The position numbers and the translations under genes are program-made. Under the pieces are notes generated by a model that worked only from the letters and a program-made list of their open reading frames with translations, was not told the origin of the DNA and ran no database searches. 64,000 bases of DNA from Nocardiopsis sp. N85 (GTDB taxonomy: Bacteria; Actinomycetota; Actinomycetes; Streptosporangiales; Streptosporangiaceae), in NCBI RefSeq assembly GCF_028882275.1, contig NZ_JARBUT010000002.1, positions 1-64,000 on the forward strand, written 5' to 3'. Of this stretch, positions 1 to 8,837 are shown in pieces; the first letter of the stretch is position 1; each line of letters starts with the position of its first letter.

Positions 1-73
1 GCCTTACCTAACCAGAGCGGAGGGGGTCTCGTCAACCCCGTGACCCGACGAAGACGGACCCGGGGAGAACGGT

Positions 74-715
74 TCAGAGCAGCAGGAACGCCGCCACGAT
101 CAGGGTCACGGTGAGGCCCAGGACGACGATCACCTCCACCGAGACCATGGTCTGCGGACGGTCCTCGGCGCCCAGTGCGGCGGGGCCGGCCTCCTCGATG
201 TCCCGGATGGGGCCGGGGAGCGGACGCGCCTTGTGGCGTTCGGCGTCCTGTCGCAGCTGGAGGGCGGCCCGGTCCATGGGGCGCAGCTCCCGAGGATCCC
301 CCTCGTCCGCCTGGTCCACGAACCCGCCCTCACGGCGCATGTTGTCCCGGACCCGCTGCCGCTTGGTCTCCCGCAGCGGCCACGAGCGCACGATCCGGTC
401 CGGCGTGTGCACCCTCAGCACGTCGACCACGTCGACCCACTGCACGGCCGCCCAGGGGACGAAGGTCTCGCGCAGCGGGTTGATCATCCGCAGGCCGCGT
501 TCGGTGACCACCACGCGGGGACGCAGCCACACCAGGTACACGAGGGCGACGGTGACCACCAGGATGGACGCGTAGGTCCAGATCTCCGGTCCCTCTCCCC
601 GCAGGAACAGGTCGGCCAGGAGCAGCACGGCGATGACGATCCATCCCGCGGCCAGGACACGCGAGGAGAGCGAGTAGTGCACCGTGGGATTGCCGCCCGA
701 CGCCGGTCCGGTCAT
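74..715 (-). CDS. PH-domain membrane protein
   Basis: A 213-residue protein of unknown specific role. Two hydrophobic segments near the N-terminus (about residues 14-30 and 36-52) are followed by a bacterial PH-like module, in which a '[19 protein letters not shown]' type strand pair and 'VPWAAVQW' are typical of actinobacterial bPH_6 proteins. A further hydrophobic helix lies at the extreme C-terminus. The longer open frame extends upstream into the deaminase gene, but its translation is arginine-rich shadow sequence, so the internal ATG was chosen. That ATG overlaps the stop of the adenosine deaminase gene by 4 bases (ATGA), implying translational coupling. Family assignment is from overall pattern; function is not known. 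Confidence 0.8.
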   Translation of the reverse strand: MTGPASGGNPTVHYSLSSRVLAAGWIVIAVLLLADLFLRGEGPEIWTYASILVVTVALVYLVWLRPRVVVTERGLRMINPLRETFVPWAAVQWVDVVDVLRVHTPDRIVRSWPLRETKRQRVRDNMRREGGFVDQADEGDPRELRPMDRAALQLRQDAERHKARPLPGPIRDIEEAGPAALGAEDRPQTMVSVEVIVVLGLTVTLIVAAFLLL

Positions 716-1812
716 CGGTCGGCCGCCCACTTCAACTGCGCGAACCCGGGCTTGATGACACCGTTGATCAGGGCCAGCCGCTCGTCGAAGGACAGGAACG
801 CCGACTTCATGGCGTTGACCGTGAACCATTGGATGTCGTCCCAGTCGTACCCGAACGCCGAGGAGAGCCGGGCGAACTCCTCCGACAGGGTGGTCCCGCT
901 CTGGAGCCGGTTGTCGGTGTTCACCGTCACCCGGAAGCGCAGGTCGTGCAGCAGCCCGATGGGGTGCTCGGCGATGGACGCCGCGGCGCCGGTCTGGACG
1001 TTGGAGCTGGGGCACATCTCCAGCGGCACGCGCTTGTCGCGCACGTACTGGGCCAGACGACCCAGGCGCGGGACTCCGTTCTCGGTGACCGTGATGTCGT
1101 CGATGATGCGCACGCCGTGACCGAGCCGGTCGCAGCCGCACCACTGGAGGGCCTCCCAGATGGAGGGGAGCCCGAACGCCTCACCGGCGTGGATGGTGAA
1201 GTGGAAGTTCTCACGGCGCAGGTACTCGAAGGCGTCCAGGTGTCGGGTGGGCGGGTTGCCCGCCTCGGCCCCGGCGATGTCGAACCCGGACACGCCCGCG
1301 TCGCGGTAGCGGACCGCGAGCTCGGCGATCTCCGACGAGCGCGCGGCGTGGCGCATCGCGGTGACCAACTGGCCGGTGCGGATGCTCCGCCCGGCGTCGG
1401 CGGCCCGCTTCTCTCCGAGTTCCAGCCCCTCCTGGACGGCCTCGACGACCTCCTCCAGGGTCAGCCCGCGCTCCAGGTGCTGCTCGGGGGCGTAACGCTG
1501 CTCGGCGTAGACCACACCGTCGGCGGCCAGGTCCTCGGCGGCCTCGGCGGCGACGCGCACGAGGGCGTCGCGGGTCTGCATGACGGCGGTGGTGTGCGCG
1601 AACGTCTCCAGGTAGCGCTCCAGGGACCCGGAGTCGGAGGCCTCACGGAACCATACGCCCAGCTCCGCCGGGTCATAGGTGGGAAGGTCCTTGTAGCCGA
1701 TCTCCCGGGCCAGGTCGACCACGGTCGACGGGCGCAGTCCGCCGTCGAGGTGGTCGTGCAGGAGGACCTTGGGCGCCCGCCGGATCTGTTCGACTGTGAG
1801 TGGCTGGTTCAT
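712..1812 (-). CDS. add: Adenosine deaminase
   Basis: A 366-residue metal-dependent hydrolase that deaminates adenosine (or deoxyadenosine) to inosine in purine salvage. Visible family motifs are the N-terminal metal ligands in '[11 protein letters not shown]' (residues ~18-28), '[12 protein letters not shown]' with the metal-binding His and catalytic Glu, 'RLGHGVRI', and '[15 protein letters not shown]', which corresponds to the usual second-metal-site aspartate motif. Length is normal for the family. The ATG giving [11 protein letters not shown] was chosen because the 13 codons upstream are poor in character. It is first of a two-gene unit with the PH-domain protein. Confidence 0.93.
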   Translation of the reverse strand: MNQPLTVEQIRRAPKVLLHDHLDGGLRPSTVVDLAREIGYKDLPTYDPAELGVWFREASDSGSLERYLETFAHTTAVMQTRDALVRVAAEAAEDLAADGVVYAEQRYAPEQHLERGLTLEEVVEAVQEGLELGEKRAADAGRSIRTGQLVTAMRHAARSSEIAELAVRYRDAGVSGFDIAGAEAGNPPTRHLDAFEYLRRENFHFTIHAGEAFGLPSIWEALQWCGCDRLGHGVRIIDDITVTENGVPRLGRLAQYVRDKRVPLEMCPSSNVQTGAAASIAEHPIGLLHDLRFRVTVNTDNRLQSGTTLSEEFARLSSAFGYDWDDIQWFTVNAMKSAFLSFDERLALINGVIKPGFAQLKWAADR

Positions 1813-1999
1813 ACGTTCAGAATGCCATCGGCGCCGCACACGCCCCGCCACCCCGACGCGAAGTTACCGAGAACCCGGCAGATCCGTGGCCCGCGCGCCC
1901 GAGGACACCCAGGTCACACCGGCTCTTCGGCATGACACCCGCGAGGGCGTCCACGGGGTTCCGAAGGTCGAACGGGGCCGGGGTTCAGGAGTCCGGGGT

Positions 2000-3241
2000 T
2001 CAGAAGGACACGGCCTCCTCGGCGTTCTCGACGCCGGTGCGGCGGCCGTCGACGCCCAGGGCGGTCAGGGCGGTGGTCACCATGAACCGGATGCCGACTC
2101 CGATGGCGCGCTCGTCCACGTCGAAGGTGCCCCGGTGCAGGTCGAGCATGGGCCCGTCCCAGTCCGGAGAGTGGGTGCCCAGCCTGGCCAGGGCGCCGGG
2201 AACGTGCTCCAGGTACCAGGCGAAGTCCTCCCCGCCCAGGCTCTGGGGGGTGGGCGCGGCCGCGTCCGGCCCCAGGGCCAGGGCGGTGGCCTCGCGCATG
2301 ATGTCGACGCTGGTGGCCTCGTTGATGGTGGGCGGGACACCGCGCCGGTAGGTGACCTCGGCCTCGGCCCCGTAGGCGGTGGCGACCGACTCCACCAGCC
2401 CCTTGACGATGTCGGGGGCGGCGTGCCAGGCCTCGTCCTCCAGGCAGCGCACGGTGCCCTCGGCCACCGCGTCGTCGGGGATGACGTTGGGCGCCGAGCC
2501 GGCGCTGATGCGCCCCCAGACCAGGCTGAACCCGGCGCGGGCGTCGATGCGGCGCGAGAGCGCGGCGGGCAGCTCGGTGACGACCTTGCCCATGGCGTAG
2601 ACCAGATCCGCGGTCAGGTGGGGACGGGCGGTGTGCCCGCCCGGGCCGGAGAGACGGACCATGAGCTGGTCGCAGGCGGCGGTGATGCCTCCGGTGCGCA
2701 GCCCGACCCGGCCGGTCATGAGGCGCGGATCACAGTGCAGGGCGAAGATGCGGTCGACCCCGTCCAGGGCTCCGGCGTTGATGACCTCGACGGCGCCGCC
2801 GGGCAGTTCCTCGGCGGGCTGGAAGATCAGCCGGACCCGGCCGGGGAGGGCGCCGGCACGGTCCTGCTGGGCGAGGAAGACCCCCGTGGCCAGCAGGACC
2901 GTGGTGTGCACGTCGTGTCCGCAGGCGTGTGCGGCGCCCGGGACGGTGGACCGGTAGGGGACGTCCTTCTCGTCGGTGAGGGGCAGGGCGTCGATGTCGG
3001 CGCGCAGGGCCACGGTGGGGCCGGGTCCCGCACCGATGTCGCAGACCAGCCCGGTGCCCCCGGGCAGTTCCTTCGGGGCCAGACCGACCCCGCGCAGGTA
3101 CTCGACGATCCGGCCGGTGGTGCGATGTTCGGCGAAGGCGAGTTCGGGGTGCATGTGCAGGTCACGGCGGAAGTCTATGAAGTCCCGCTCACGGCGCGCC
3201 AGAAAAGCGGTCAACTGTTCCGGCAGGTCTCGTCCCTGCAT
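2000..3241 (-). CDS. M20 family amidohydrolase/metallopeptidase
   Basis: A 413-residue cytosolic enzyme of the M20D (N-acyl amino acid amidohydrolase, hippurate hydrolase-like) family. Family signatures are 'DLHMHPELAFAEH' near the N-terminus, 'ACGHDVHTTVLLA' with the metal-binding His/Asp, 'IFQPAEELPGGA' with the catalytic Glu, and C-terminal 'LGGEDFAWYLEHVPGAL', which holds the final metal ligand region. The start follows a GGGGA-type sequence. It lies 32 bases downstream of the carboxylate-amine ligase gene on the same strand, so the two are probably cotranscribed. That suggests one partner forms and the other cleaves amide bonds, though the substrate cannot be read from sequence. Confidence 0.88.
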   Translation of the reverse strand: MQGRDLPEQLTAFLARRERDFIDFRRDLHMHPELAFAEHRTTGRIVEYLRGVGLAPKELPGGTGLVCDIGAGPGPTVALRADIDALPLTDEKDVPYRSTVPGAAHACGHDVHTTVLLATGVFLAQQDRAGALPGRVRLIFQPAEELPGGAVEVINAGALDGVDRIFALHCDPRLMTGRVGLRTGGITAACDQLMVRLSGPGGHTARPHLTADLVYAMGKVVTELPAALSRRIDARAGFSLVWGRISAGSAPNVIPDDAVAEGTVRCLEDEAWHAAPDIVKGLVESVATAYGAEAEVTYRRGVPPTINEATSVDIMREATALALGPDAAAPTPQSLGGEDFAWYLEHVPGALARLGTHSPDWDGPMLDLHRGTFDVDERAIGVGIRFMVTTALTALGVDGRRTGVENAEEAVSF

Positions 3242-3273
3242 GCGAGGGTCCCCTTTTCGCTTTCGCCCATGTC

Positions 3274-4440
3274 TTACCGGGTGCCGTCGCCGGCACCGAC
3301 TCCTGCACGGGTGGGGCCGTCGTCGAGCTCCGCCGCGAGCATGTCGACGACGTCGTCGAGGGTGCCGCCCTCGGCGATGACCGCGCGCTGCCGCTCGTAG
3401 GAGGCGCCCTTGTCCAGGATCTCGGAGATCAGGTCCAGGTCCTCGGCGCAACCCAGACGGGTCGCGACCGGCTTCAGCTCGCGCACCAACTCGTAGAGGT
3501 CGTCACGGACGGGGACGGTGGTCCCGTGGGTGTCCGTGATGACACGAGCGTCGAGCCCGTAGCGGGTGGCCCGCCACTTGTTGTCCCTCACCAGCCAGGA
3601 CGGCGGGCTCGGTAGACCGTAGCCGCGGTCGAGCTGGTGATCGAACAGTTCCACCAGGCTCTGTGAGAGCGCGGCGGCCATTCCCACCTCGCGCAGTGTG
3701 GGAATCCCGTCGAACATCCGGATCTCGATGGTGCCGAAATCCGGGTGCGGCCGGATGTCCCACCACACTTCTTTGATAGAGGCGATGGTACCCGCACGGA
3801 GAAGGGTTTCGAGGTATTCCTCGAAAGCGGACCAGTTCGGGAGGTTCGGCGGCGGACCGGAGGTGGGCAACGCGCCGAAGATGACGGAGCGGGCGGAGGC
3901 CAGACCGGTGTCGTGACCCGACCAGAAGGGACTGGACGCGCTCAAAGCGAGGAAATGCGGAAGATACCTCGTGAGCGCGTTCACGATGGGAATGGCCTTG
4001 TCCTGGTGGCGGACCCCCACGTGCACGTGGACGCCGCAGGTGAGGATCCGCCGGGCGACCCACTGCATCTGATCGACGAGTTCCCGGTAGCGGACACCGG
4101 GGCTGAGCTCCTGATCGCGCCAGTCGTCGATGGGGTGGGTGCCCGAACAGGTCAGTGTGGCCCCCCAGGGGGAGAGGACCCGGCGTATCCGGTCGATGCT
4201 GCCGGACAGGTCGGCCTTGGCCTCGTCGACCGTCTCGCAGATCCCGGTCACGACCTCCACCTGGGACTGCATCAGCTCGTGACGCAGTGGAGGGGCCTCC
4301 GCCGCGGAGCTGAGTTCGGGGAGTTCGGAGAGAAGCTTCTGTGCCTCCTGCCGCAAGTGGCGGTTGCGCCGATCGACCAGCTGAAGCTCCCACTCCACAC
4401 CGATCGTCGCGCGTTCGGACGACTTGAATGCGGTTCCCAT
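3274..4440 (-). CDS. Carboxylate-amine ligase (GCS2/YbdK family)
   Basis: A 388-residue ATP-dependent ligase of the glutamate-cysteine ligase 2 family. Characteristic stretches are 'TIGVEWELQLVDRRNRHL' at the N-terminus, 'CGVHVHVGV', 'ASSPFWSGHDTGLASARS', 'WWDIRPHPDFGTIEIRMFD' and the C-terminal 'ATRYGLDARV'. Members join an amino group to a glutamate-like carboxylate; some have weak glutamate-cysteine ligase activity, and the true substrate is often unknown. The start was set at the second ATG because it is preceded by GGAGGG at good spacing. It probably forms an operon with the downstream M20 amidohydrolase. The 159 bases upstream hold its promoter. Confidence 0.9.
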   Translation of the reverse strand: MGTAFKSSERATIGVEWELQLVDRRNRHLRQEAQKLLSELPELSSAAEAPPLRHELMQSQVEVVTGICETVDEAKADLSGSIDRIRRVLSPWGATLTCSGTHPIDDWRDQELSPGVRYRELVDQMQWVARRILTCGVHVHVGVRHQDKAIPIVNALTRYLPHFLALSASSPFWSGHDTGLASARSVIFGALPTSGPPPNLPNWSAFEEYLETLLRAGTIASIKEVWWDIRPHPDFGTIEIRMFDGIPTLREVGMAAALSQSLVELFDHQLDRGYGLPSPPSWLVRDNKWRATRYGLDARVITDTHGTTVPVRDDLYELVRELKPVATRLGCAEDLDLISEILDKGASYERQRAVIAEGGTLDDVVDMLAAELDDGPTRAGVGAGDGTR

Positions 4441-4599
4441 CTGCCCTCCGAGGGGGGTTCCCACCGATCGATTCGGTCGGCGGACGGTCCTGCCCCGGCG
4501 GGACTCTCGGCCGGGACAGGGGAGGACTACCCGGTCGGCACCTCGTACATACGGGAATGAGGGGTCTTCACTGTCATTTTCCGCGAACGGGCCGTCACA

Positions 4600-5730
4600 C
4601 TAGGCGACAGGACGGTTCCGTCGACGCAGTAGCCACGCCGCGAAACCGCCCGCCCCGAGGGCGCCGGCCGCGGAGAGACCCACGGCCAGGGCGCGCTGGG
4701 TCCGGTGGTGTTCGGCGAGTTCCTCGGGGGGCACCCGCGTGACGGGTGCGGGCCGGGTCCAGTCGATGCCGTTCTCCTCCGGCAGCGGGAGCGACCCCGT
4801 GTAGGGCGGTGGCACCACCAGCGAGGTGGCCGTCCACGCGGCGCTGAACATGACCAGGCGCATCACCAGGTTGATCCACACGAGCAGCCCCACCAGCACC
4901 GCGAACGAGGCGTAGACCGGGTTGTCCAACGTCCCCGACAGCAGCAGGGCCGCGGTCGCCTTGAGGATCTCGAACCCCACCGCGCCCAACAGCGCGCCCC
5001 GCCACATCATCCGGGTCGGGCGCCCGCTGCCCGACAACACGGTGAACGCCAGCATGAAGATCAGCATGTTCGCGGCGATGGCGATGACCAGTGCCAGCAG
5101 GCGCAACGCCAGGTTGGCCACGATCGAGTCGTCCAGGTCGACCAGGGACAGCAGCCACCGGGTCGCCGCCTGGGCGATACCGGTGACGGAGACCGTGAGC
5201 AGCAGGGAGAACCCGAGTCCGATCATCACCAGCAGGTCGGCGCCCTTGCGGAGGAGGAGGTTCGGGCCGTCGTTGAGGTTCTTCAGCCAGATCGAGTGCA
5301 GGGCCTCGCGCAGCGCCGACACCGAGTTCAGGCCGGCGTAGAGCAGACCCACCAGGCCGAACAGACCGGCGCCCACCCGCGCGCCGGCGATCTGTTCGAT
5401 GGGCAACTGCTCCGACAACCCCGGGAGCACGTCGTCCAGCGCCTGCTCCAACTGCCCGGCCAGTTCGATCTGCAACGTGGCCAGGACGAACCCGACCGCG
5501 GCGAAGGCCAGGGCGAGCAGGGGGAAGAACGACAGGAACGCGAAGTAGGTGACCGCGCCCGCCAACTGGTTGCCGTTGCGATCGGCGTACCGCTCGTAGG
5601 CCCGCACCAGATGGTCGACGGACGGACGACGACGACGCAACCCCCAGTAGGTGTCCATCGCCGCGTGCCGATGGTGCCGGACCGTCTCTCGCGCCCTGTC
5701 CAACACCGAGGCCACCGCGCCCTCCCCCAC
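4600..5730 (-). CDS. YihY/BrkB family inner-membrane protein
   Basis: A 376-residue integral membrane protein of the YihY/virulence factor BrkB family. 'NQLAGAVTYFAFLSFFPLLALAF' marks the first helix with the family's conserved aromatic run, and at least five more hydrophobic segments follow (around residues 115-135, 170-195, 215-240, 250-275 and 285-310). The C-terminus is cytosolic and basic after a last helix. Older annotations as ribonuclease BN are not supported. A GTG start is used; an internal ATG (MDTYWGL) is an alternative. It is divergent from the galactokinase-like gene, with 119 bases between the starts. Confidence 0.88.
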   Translation of the reverse strand: MGEGAVASVLDRARETVRHHRHAAMDTYWGLRRRRPSVDHLVRAYERYADRNGNQLAGAVTYFAFLSFFPLLALAFAAVGFVLATLQIELAGQLEQALDDVLPGLSEQLPIEQIAGARVGAGLFGLVGLLYAGLNSVSALREALHSIWLKNLNDGPNLLLRKGADLLVMIGLGFSLLLTVSVTGIAQAATRWLLSLVDLDDSIVANLALRLLALVIAIAANMLIFMLAFTVLSGSGRPTRMMWRGALLGAVGFEILKATAALLLSGTLDNPVYASFAVLVGLLVWINLVMRLVMFSAAWTATSLVVPPPYTGSLPLPEENGIDWTRPAPVTRVPPEELAEHHRTQRALAVGLSAAGALGAGGFAAWLLRRRNRPVA

Positions 5731-5849
5731 CTTCGCCGATCCGTCACCCTAGTGGCCTACCCACCGACCCCGAAGGCCCCACACCGGGCGCTCCGGGACT
5801 TGGGCAGACTTGTGGGGACGGAAGAACGGACCGGGGGAAGGAAGACGAC

Positions 5850-6974
5850 GTGGGGGGCGCGGGGGCGCGGTGGAGAGCGGTGTTGGGTGTGCGGTCGGCG
5901 GGGCCCCGGGGGGAATGGCCGACACGGACCCCGGACGCCGACGAACTGGCGAAGGCGTTCGACACGCTGTACGGCGGGCCGGCCGCCGGGGTCTGGCACG
6001 CCCCCGGGCGGGTGGCGTTGATGGGAGAGCACACGGCGGCGTCGGGCGGGGTCGGCCTGTACACGGCGCTGCCCTGGGGGGTCACCGCGGCGGTGGGCCC
6101 CGTCCCCGGCGACCCCGCCGTGCGCGCGGCGACGCTCAACGGTCCGCTGCGCCTTCGCGGGACGACGGGGCGGGCGGTGGCCGGGGCCACCGCCGCGGCA
6201 CGGCGCACGGGGCTGCTGGAGGCCGACACCGGGCTGCGCGTGATGCTCGGCGCGGACCTGCCCGAGCACGCCTCGCTGGGGTACGCGGGCGCGGTCGGCG
6301 CGGCGGTGTCGCTGGCCCTGGCCGACCTGGCCGGAGGCCCGCCGCCGGAGGGCGACACCGTCGACCAGCGGGTGGCCCTGGCCGGCCGCCCCGGCTGCGC
6401 GGTCCGGGTGAACCTGCGCACCTCCGGCACCACGGTGCTGCCCTTCGACCCGGCCGCCGAGGACCTGTGTCTGCTCATCGTGGACACCGGGGCGCTGCAC
6501 CGACGGGACCCCCGGGCCGGGTACACCGCCGACCTGGGGCGCGCCGAGAGGACCCTGGGGCCGCTGCGGGCCGTCCGCGACCTGCCCGCCGCGCTGACCG
6601 CGCTGCCCTCTCCCCCGCTGCGCCGTCGGGTGGAGCACGCGGTGACCGAGGTGCACCGGCTCAACGCGGTGGTGGGGCTGCTGCGCGCCGAGCGCTTCGG
6701 CGAGGTCGGCGTGGTGCTGACGGCGTCGCACCTGTCGCTGCGGCGGTCCGGGCTTCCGCTTCCCGAGGTGGAGGCGGCGGTGGAGGCCGCCGGCCGGGCC
6801 GGGGCGCGGGGGGTGCGCATGACCGGGTGGGCGGGCACCGCGCTGGCCCTGGTCGCCGAGGACCGGGTGGCGGACGTCTGCGACGCCCTGGCCGGGCAGG
6901 CCGCCGATCGCGGCCGACCCGCGCCACGGGTGCGCGCGGCCCTGCCGGCGGCCGGCGCCCACCGGCTCCGCTGA
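5850..6974 (+). CDS. Galactokinase-like GHMP protein with degraded motifs
   Basis: A 374-residue protein that aligns by pattern with galactokinase. 'WHAPGRVALMGEHT' (residues ~49-62) resembles the sugar-binding 'PGRVNLIGEHTDY' box. 'AGYTADLGRAERTL' and 'ASHLSLRRSGLPLPEVE' match mid and late family regions. The ATP-binding box, normally GLSSSAA, reads 'HASLGYAGAVGAAVSLAL' (138-157), and the third box, normally MTGGGFGG, reads 'MTGWAGTALALV' (324-335), so both phosphate-binding loops are altered. The GTG start follows GGAAGGAAG. It may be a pseudokinase or a kinase with other specificity. It stands alone between divergent YihY and the LCP gene. Confidence 0.75.
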   Translation: MGGAGARWRAVLGVRSAGPRGEWPTRTPDADELAKAFDTLYGGPAAGVWHAPGRVALMGEHTAASGGVGLYTALPWGVTAAVGPVPGDPAVRAATLNGPLRLRGTTGRAVAGATAAARRTGLLEADTGLRVMLGADLPEHASLGYAGAVGAAVSLALADLAGGPPPEGDTVDQRVALAGRPGCAVRVNLRTSGTTVLPFDPAAEDLCLLIVDTGALHRRDPRAGYTADLGRAERTLGPLRAVRDLPAALTALPSPPLRRRVEHAVTEVHRLNAVVGLLRAERFGEVGVVLTASHLSLRRSGLPLPEVEAAVEAAGRAGARGVRMTGWAGTALALVAEDRVADVCDALAGQAADRGRPAPRVRAALPAAGAHRLR

Positions 6975-7118
6975 ACCGTTCCCCGATACGGGCCTCGGGA
7001 TCGTCCCCGATGCCCGGATCGGGGGCGATCCGTGGAACCCCGCTACTCTTTCTGCGATCCCACAGAGTGGAGGCCGTGACCACGGACCTTCGCATCGCGG
7101 AGGAGAGTAGGCGGTTCG

Positions 7119-8396
7119 ATGTCAGACCGACGGCACCGGGGGGAGTCCGGCCCGACCGGTGAACACGACAGACCGGGCGTGTTCAGGCGCAAGGGCGCGG
7201 CGGGCGGGCCCGACGCGTTCGAGAAGCTCTACCGGGAGAGGGAGTCGGAGCGACGGGTCGTCGGCGAGACCCGGCGGATGCCCTCCGAGGGCGACGTCCC
7301 GCCGCTGCGGAGGCCGCGCTCCGAACGGCGCACCCACCACGCCGGGCGCGAGTACGACGGCACCGGGCGCACCCGGCGCCGCGACCGCAAGCGCGTCCGC
7401 AACGTCCGGAACGTGACCGTGGTGACCCTGGTGGTGTTGCTGGTCGCGGTGCTGGTGCTGCCCACCTGGTTCTACCTGTGGGCCAACGCGCGCCTGCAAC
7501 GGATCGACGCGCTCCAGGACTACGAGGGCCGTCCGGAGCGCCAGGACGGCACCGTGTTCATGATCGTCGGCTCCGACAGCCGCGAGGGCCTGGACGACGA
7601 CCAGATCCAGGAGTTGGCCACGGGCCGGGCCGAGGGTCGACGCACCGACACGATCATGCTGCTGTACATCCCCGACGACGGCGAGGCCGAGCCCACCATC
7701 GTCAGCGTCCCCCGGGACTCCTACGTGCCGCTGGCCATCCCCGGTTACGCGGACAACAAGATCAACACCGCCTTCGCCGACGCCGTCTGCGGCACGGACG
7801 AGGGGGGCGAGGAGATCTGCGGCGGCCCCGCGCCGCTGGTGCGGACGTTCGAGGAGGCCTCGGGCGTGCGGGTGGACCACTACGTCGAGATCGGCATGGG
7901 CGGGTTCGTCGGCCTGGTCGACGCGGTCGGCGGCGTGGAGCTGTGCCCGGAGGAGCCGATGGTCGACCCCAAGGCGGGCCTGGACGTCGAGGCCGGCTGC
8001 CAGACGATGGACGGCGGCACCGCGCTGGGGTACGTGCGCACCCGTGCCACCCCGCGCGCCGACCTGGACCGGGTCGCCCGCCAGCGCGAGTTCTTCTCCG
8101 CCCTGGTGCAGGAGGCGAGCGCTCCGTCGACCCTGTTCAACCCGTTCACGTCGGTACCGCTGGTGATGGAGGGCACCGACCTGTTCGTGGTCGACGAGGG
8201 CGACAGGCTGCGTCACCTGGCCACGATGTTGCTGGCGATGCGCGGCGGGACGCGGACGACCACGATCCCGGTGGGCGACACCCCGACCCTGCCCGGGGTC
8301 GGCTCGGTGGTCCAGTGGGATCAGACGCGGTCGGAGGAGATGTTCGCGGCGATGCGCGAGGGCGAGCCGATCCCCGACAGCGCCCTACAGGACTGA
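7119..8396 (+). CDS. LytR-CpsA-Psr (LCP) family phosphotransferase
   Basis: A 425-residue membrane-anchored LCP protein. A basic cytoplasmic tail (about 1-95) and one transmembrane helix (about 99-120) precede the extracellular LCP domain. Visible LCP motifs are 'GSDSREG' (151-157), 'RRTDTIMLLYIP', the arginine box 'IVSVPRDSYV', 'NKINTAFA', and 'LGYVRTRATPRADLDRVARQ'. Family members transfer lipid-linked polymers (wall teichoic acid, arabinogalactan, capsule) to peptidoglycan. In this genome it could attach the polysaccharide made from the 16-38 kb genes, but that is inference. The ATG follows a GGAGAG-type site. A strong hairpin lies about 40 bases after the stop. Confidence 0.92.
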   Translation: MSDRRHRGESGPTGEHDRPGVFRRKGAAGGPDAFEKLYRERESERRVVGETRRMPSEGDVPPLRRPRSERRTHHAGREYDGTGRTRRRDRKRVRNVRNVTVVTLVVLLVAVLVLPTWFYLWANARLQRIDALQDYEGRPERQDGTVFMIVGSDSREGLDDDQIQELATGRAEGRRTDTIMLLYIPDDGEAEPTIVSVPRDSYVPLAIPGYADNKINTAFADAVCGTDEGGEEICGGPAPLVRTFEEASGVRVDHYVEIGMGGFVGLVDAVGGVELCPEEPMVDPKAGLDVEAGCQTMDGGTALGYVRTRATPRADLDRVARQREFFSALVQEASAPSTLFNPFTSVPLVMEGTDLFVVDEGDRLRHLATMLLAMRGGTRTTTIPVGDTPTLPGVGSVVQWDQTRSEEMFAAMREGEPIPDSALQD

Positions 8397-8433
8397 TCCT
8401 CACGGTCCACGCGATGGACCGGCGGGGAAAGGC

Positions 8434-8465
8434 GAAGGGCCCGGTGCCGAAGCACCGGGCCCTTC
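8434..8465 (+). terminator. Intrinsic terminator after the LCP gene
   Basis: A perfect 14-bp stem (GAAGGGCCCGGTGC paired with GCACCGGGCCCTTC) closes a 4-base CGAA loop and is followed by TTCG. It sits 37 bases downstream of the LCP stop codon. Confidence 0.85.
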
Positions 8466-8752
8466 TTCGTGACGTTCCGTACTGTGCGCGCCTACCCCCC
8501 AGCGGGCGCACGGCCGGCACGTCGGTCCTTGCGGCCGAGCGGGAAAAGCCGCTCTGGCCTGCCGGTTCTCACCGGCGTGACTCCACTGTAGGTCAAAGTT
8601 CGTGAAAGGTGCGAATCAAGTTCACGTGGCCTACGTCGCACTGCCTTGGTGACCCAGCGCCGTCATCCTCCCACTCTGGAGCGGCCGATGTCCGCAGAAC
8701 CCGGGAAACACGCCGGAAAAAATCATCGGACACGGCGGATCGGCCCGGGAAC
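8466..8752. other. Structured intergenic stretch, no gene seen
   Basis: No credible reading frame. It holds a GAGCGG/CCGCTC hairpin (8537-8554), a GCCGG/CCGGC hairpin just after it, and overlapping inverted repeats at 8588-8641 (GTAGG/CCTAC enclosing CGTGAA/TTCACG, and GTGCGA/TCGCAC). It lies between two convergent genes, so read-through structure or a small RNA are both possible. Confidence 0.35.
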
Positions 8753-8789
8753 GCGCCCGGCCGCCCCCCCGAAGGGGACGGCCGGGCGT
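8753..8789 (-). terminator. Terminator hairpin after icd
   Basis: A 10-bp stem, CGCCCGGCCG (8754-8763) pairing with CGGCCGGGCG (8779-8788), encloses an inner CCCC-GAA-GGGG stem. It lies about 50 bases beyond the icd stop codon and could serve both convergent genes. Confidence 0.7.
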
Positions 8790-8837
8790 GGTGAAGGTCA
8801 CCCGGGCCGCCGGCTCAGAGCGGCCCCGATCCCCTCC

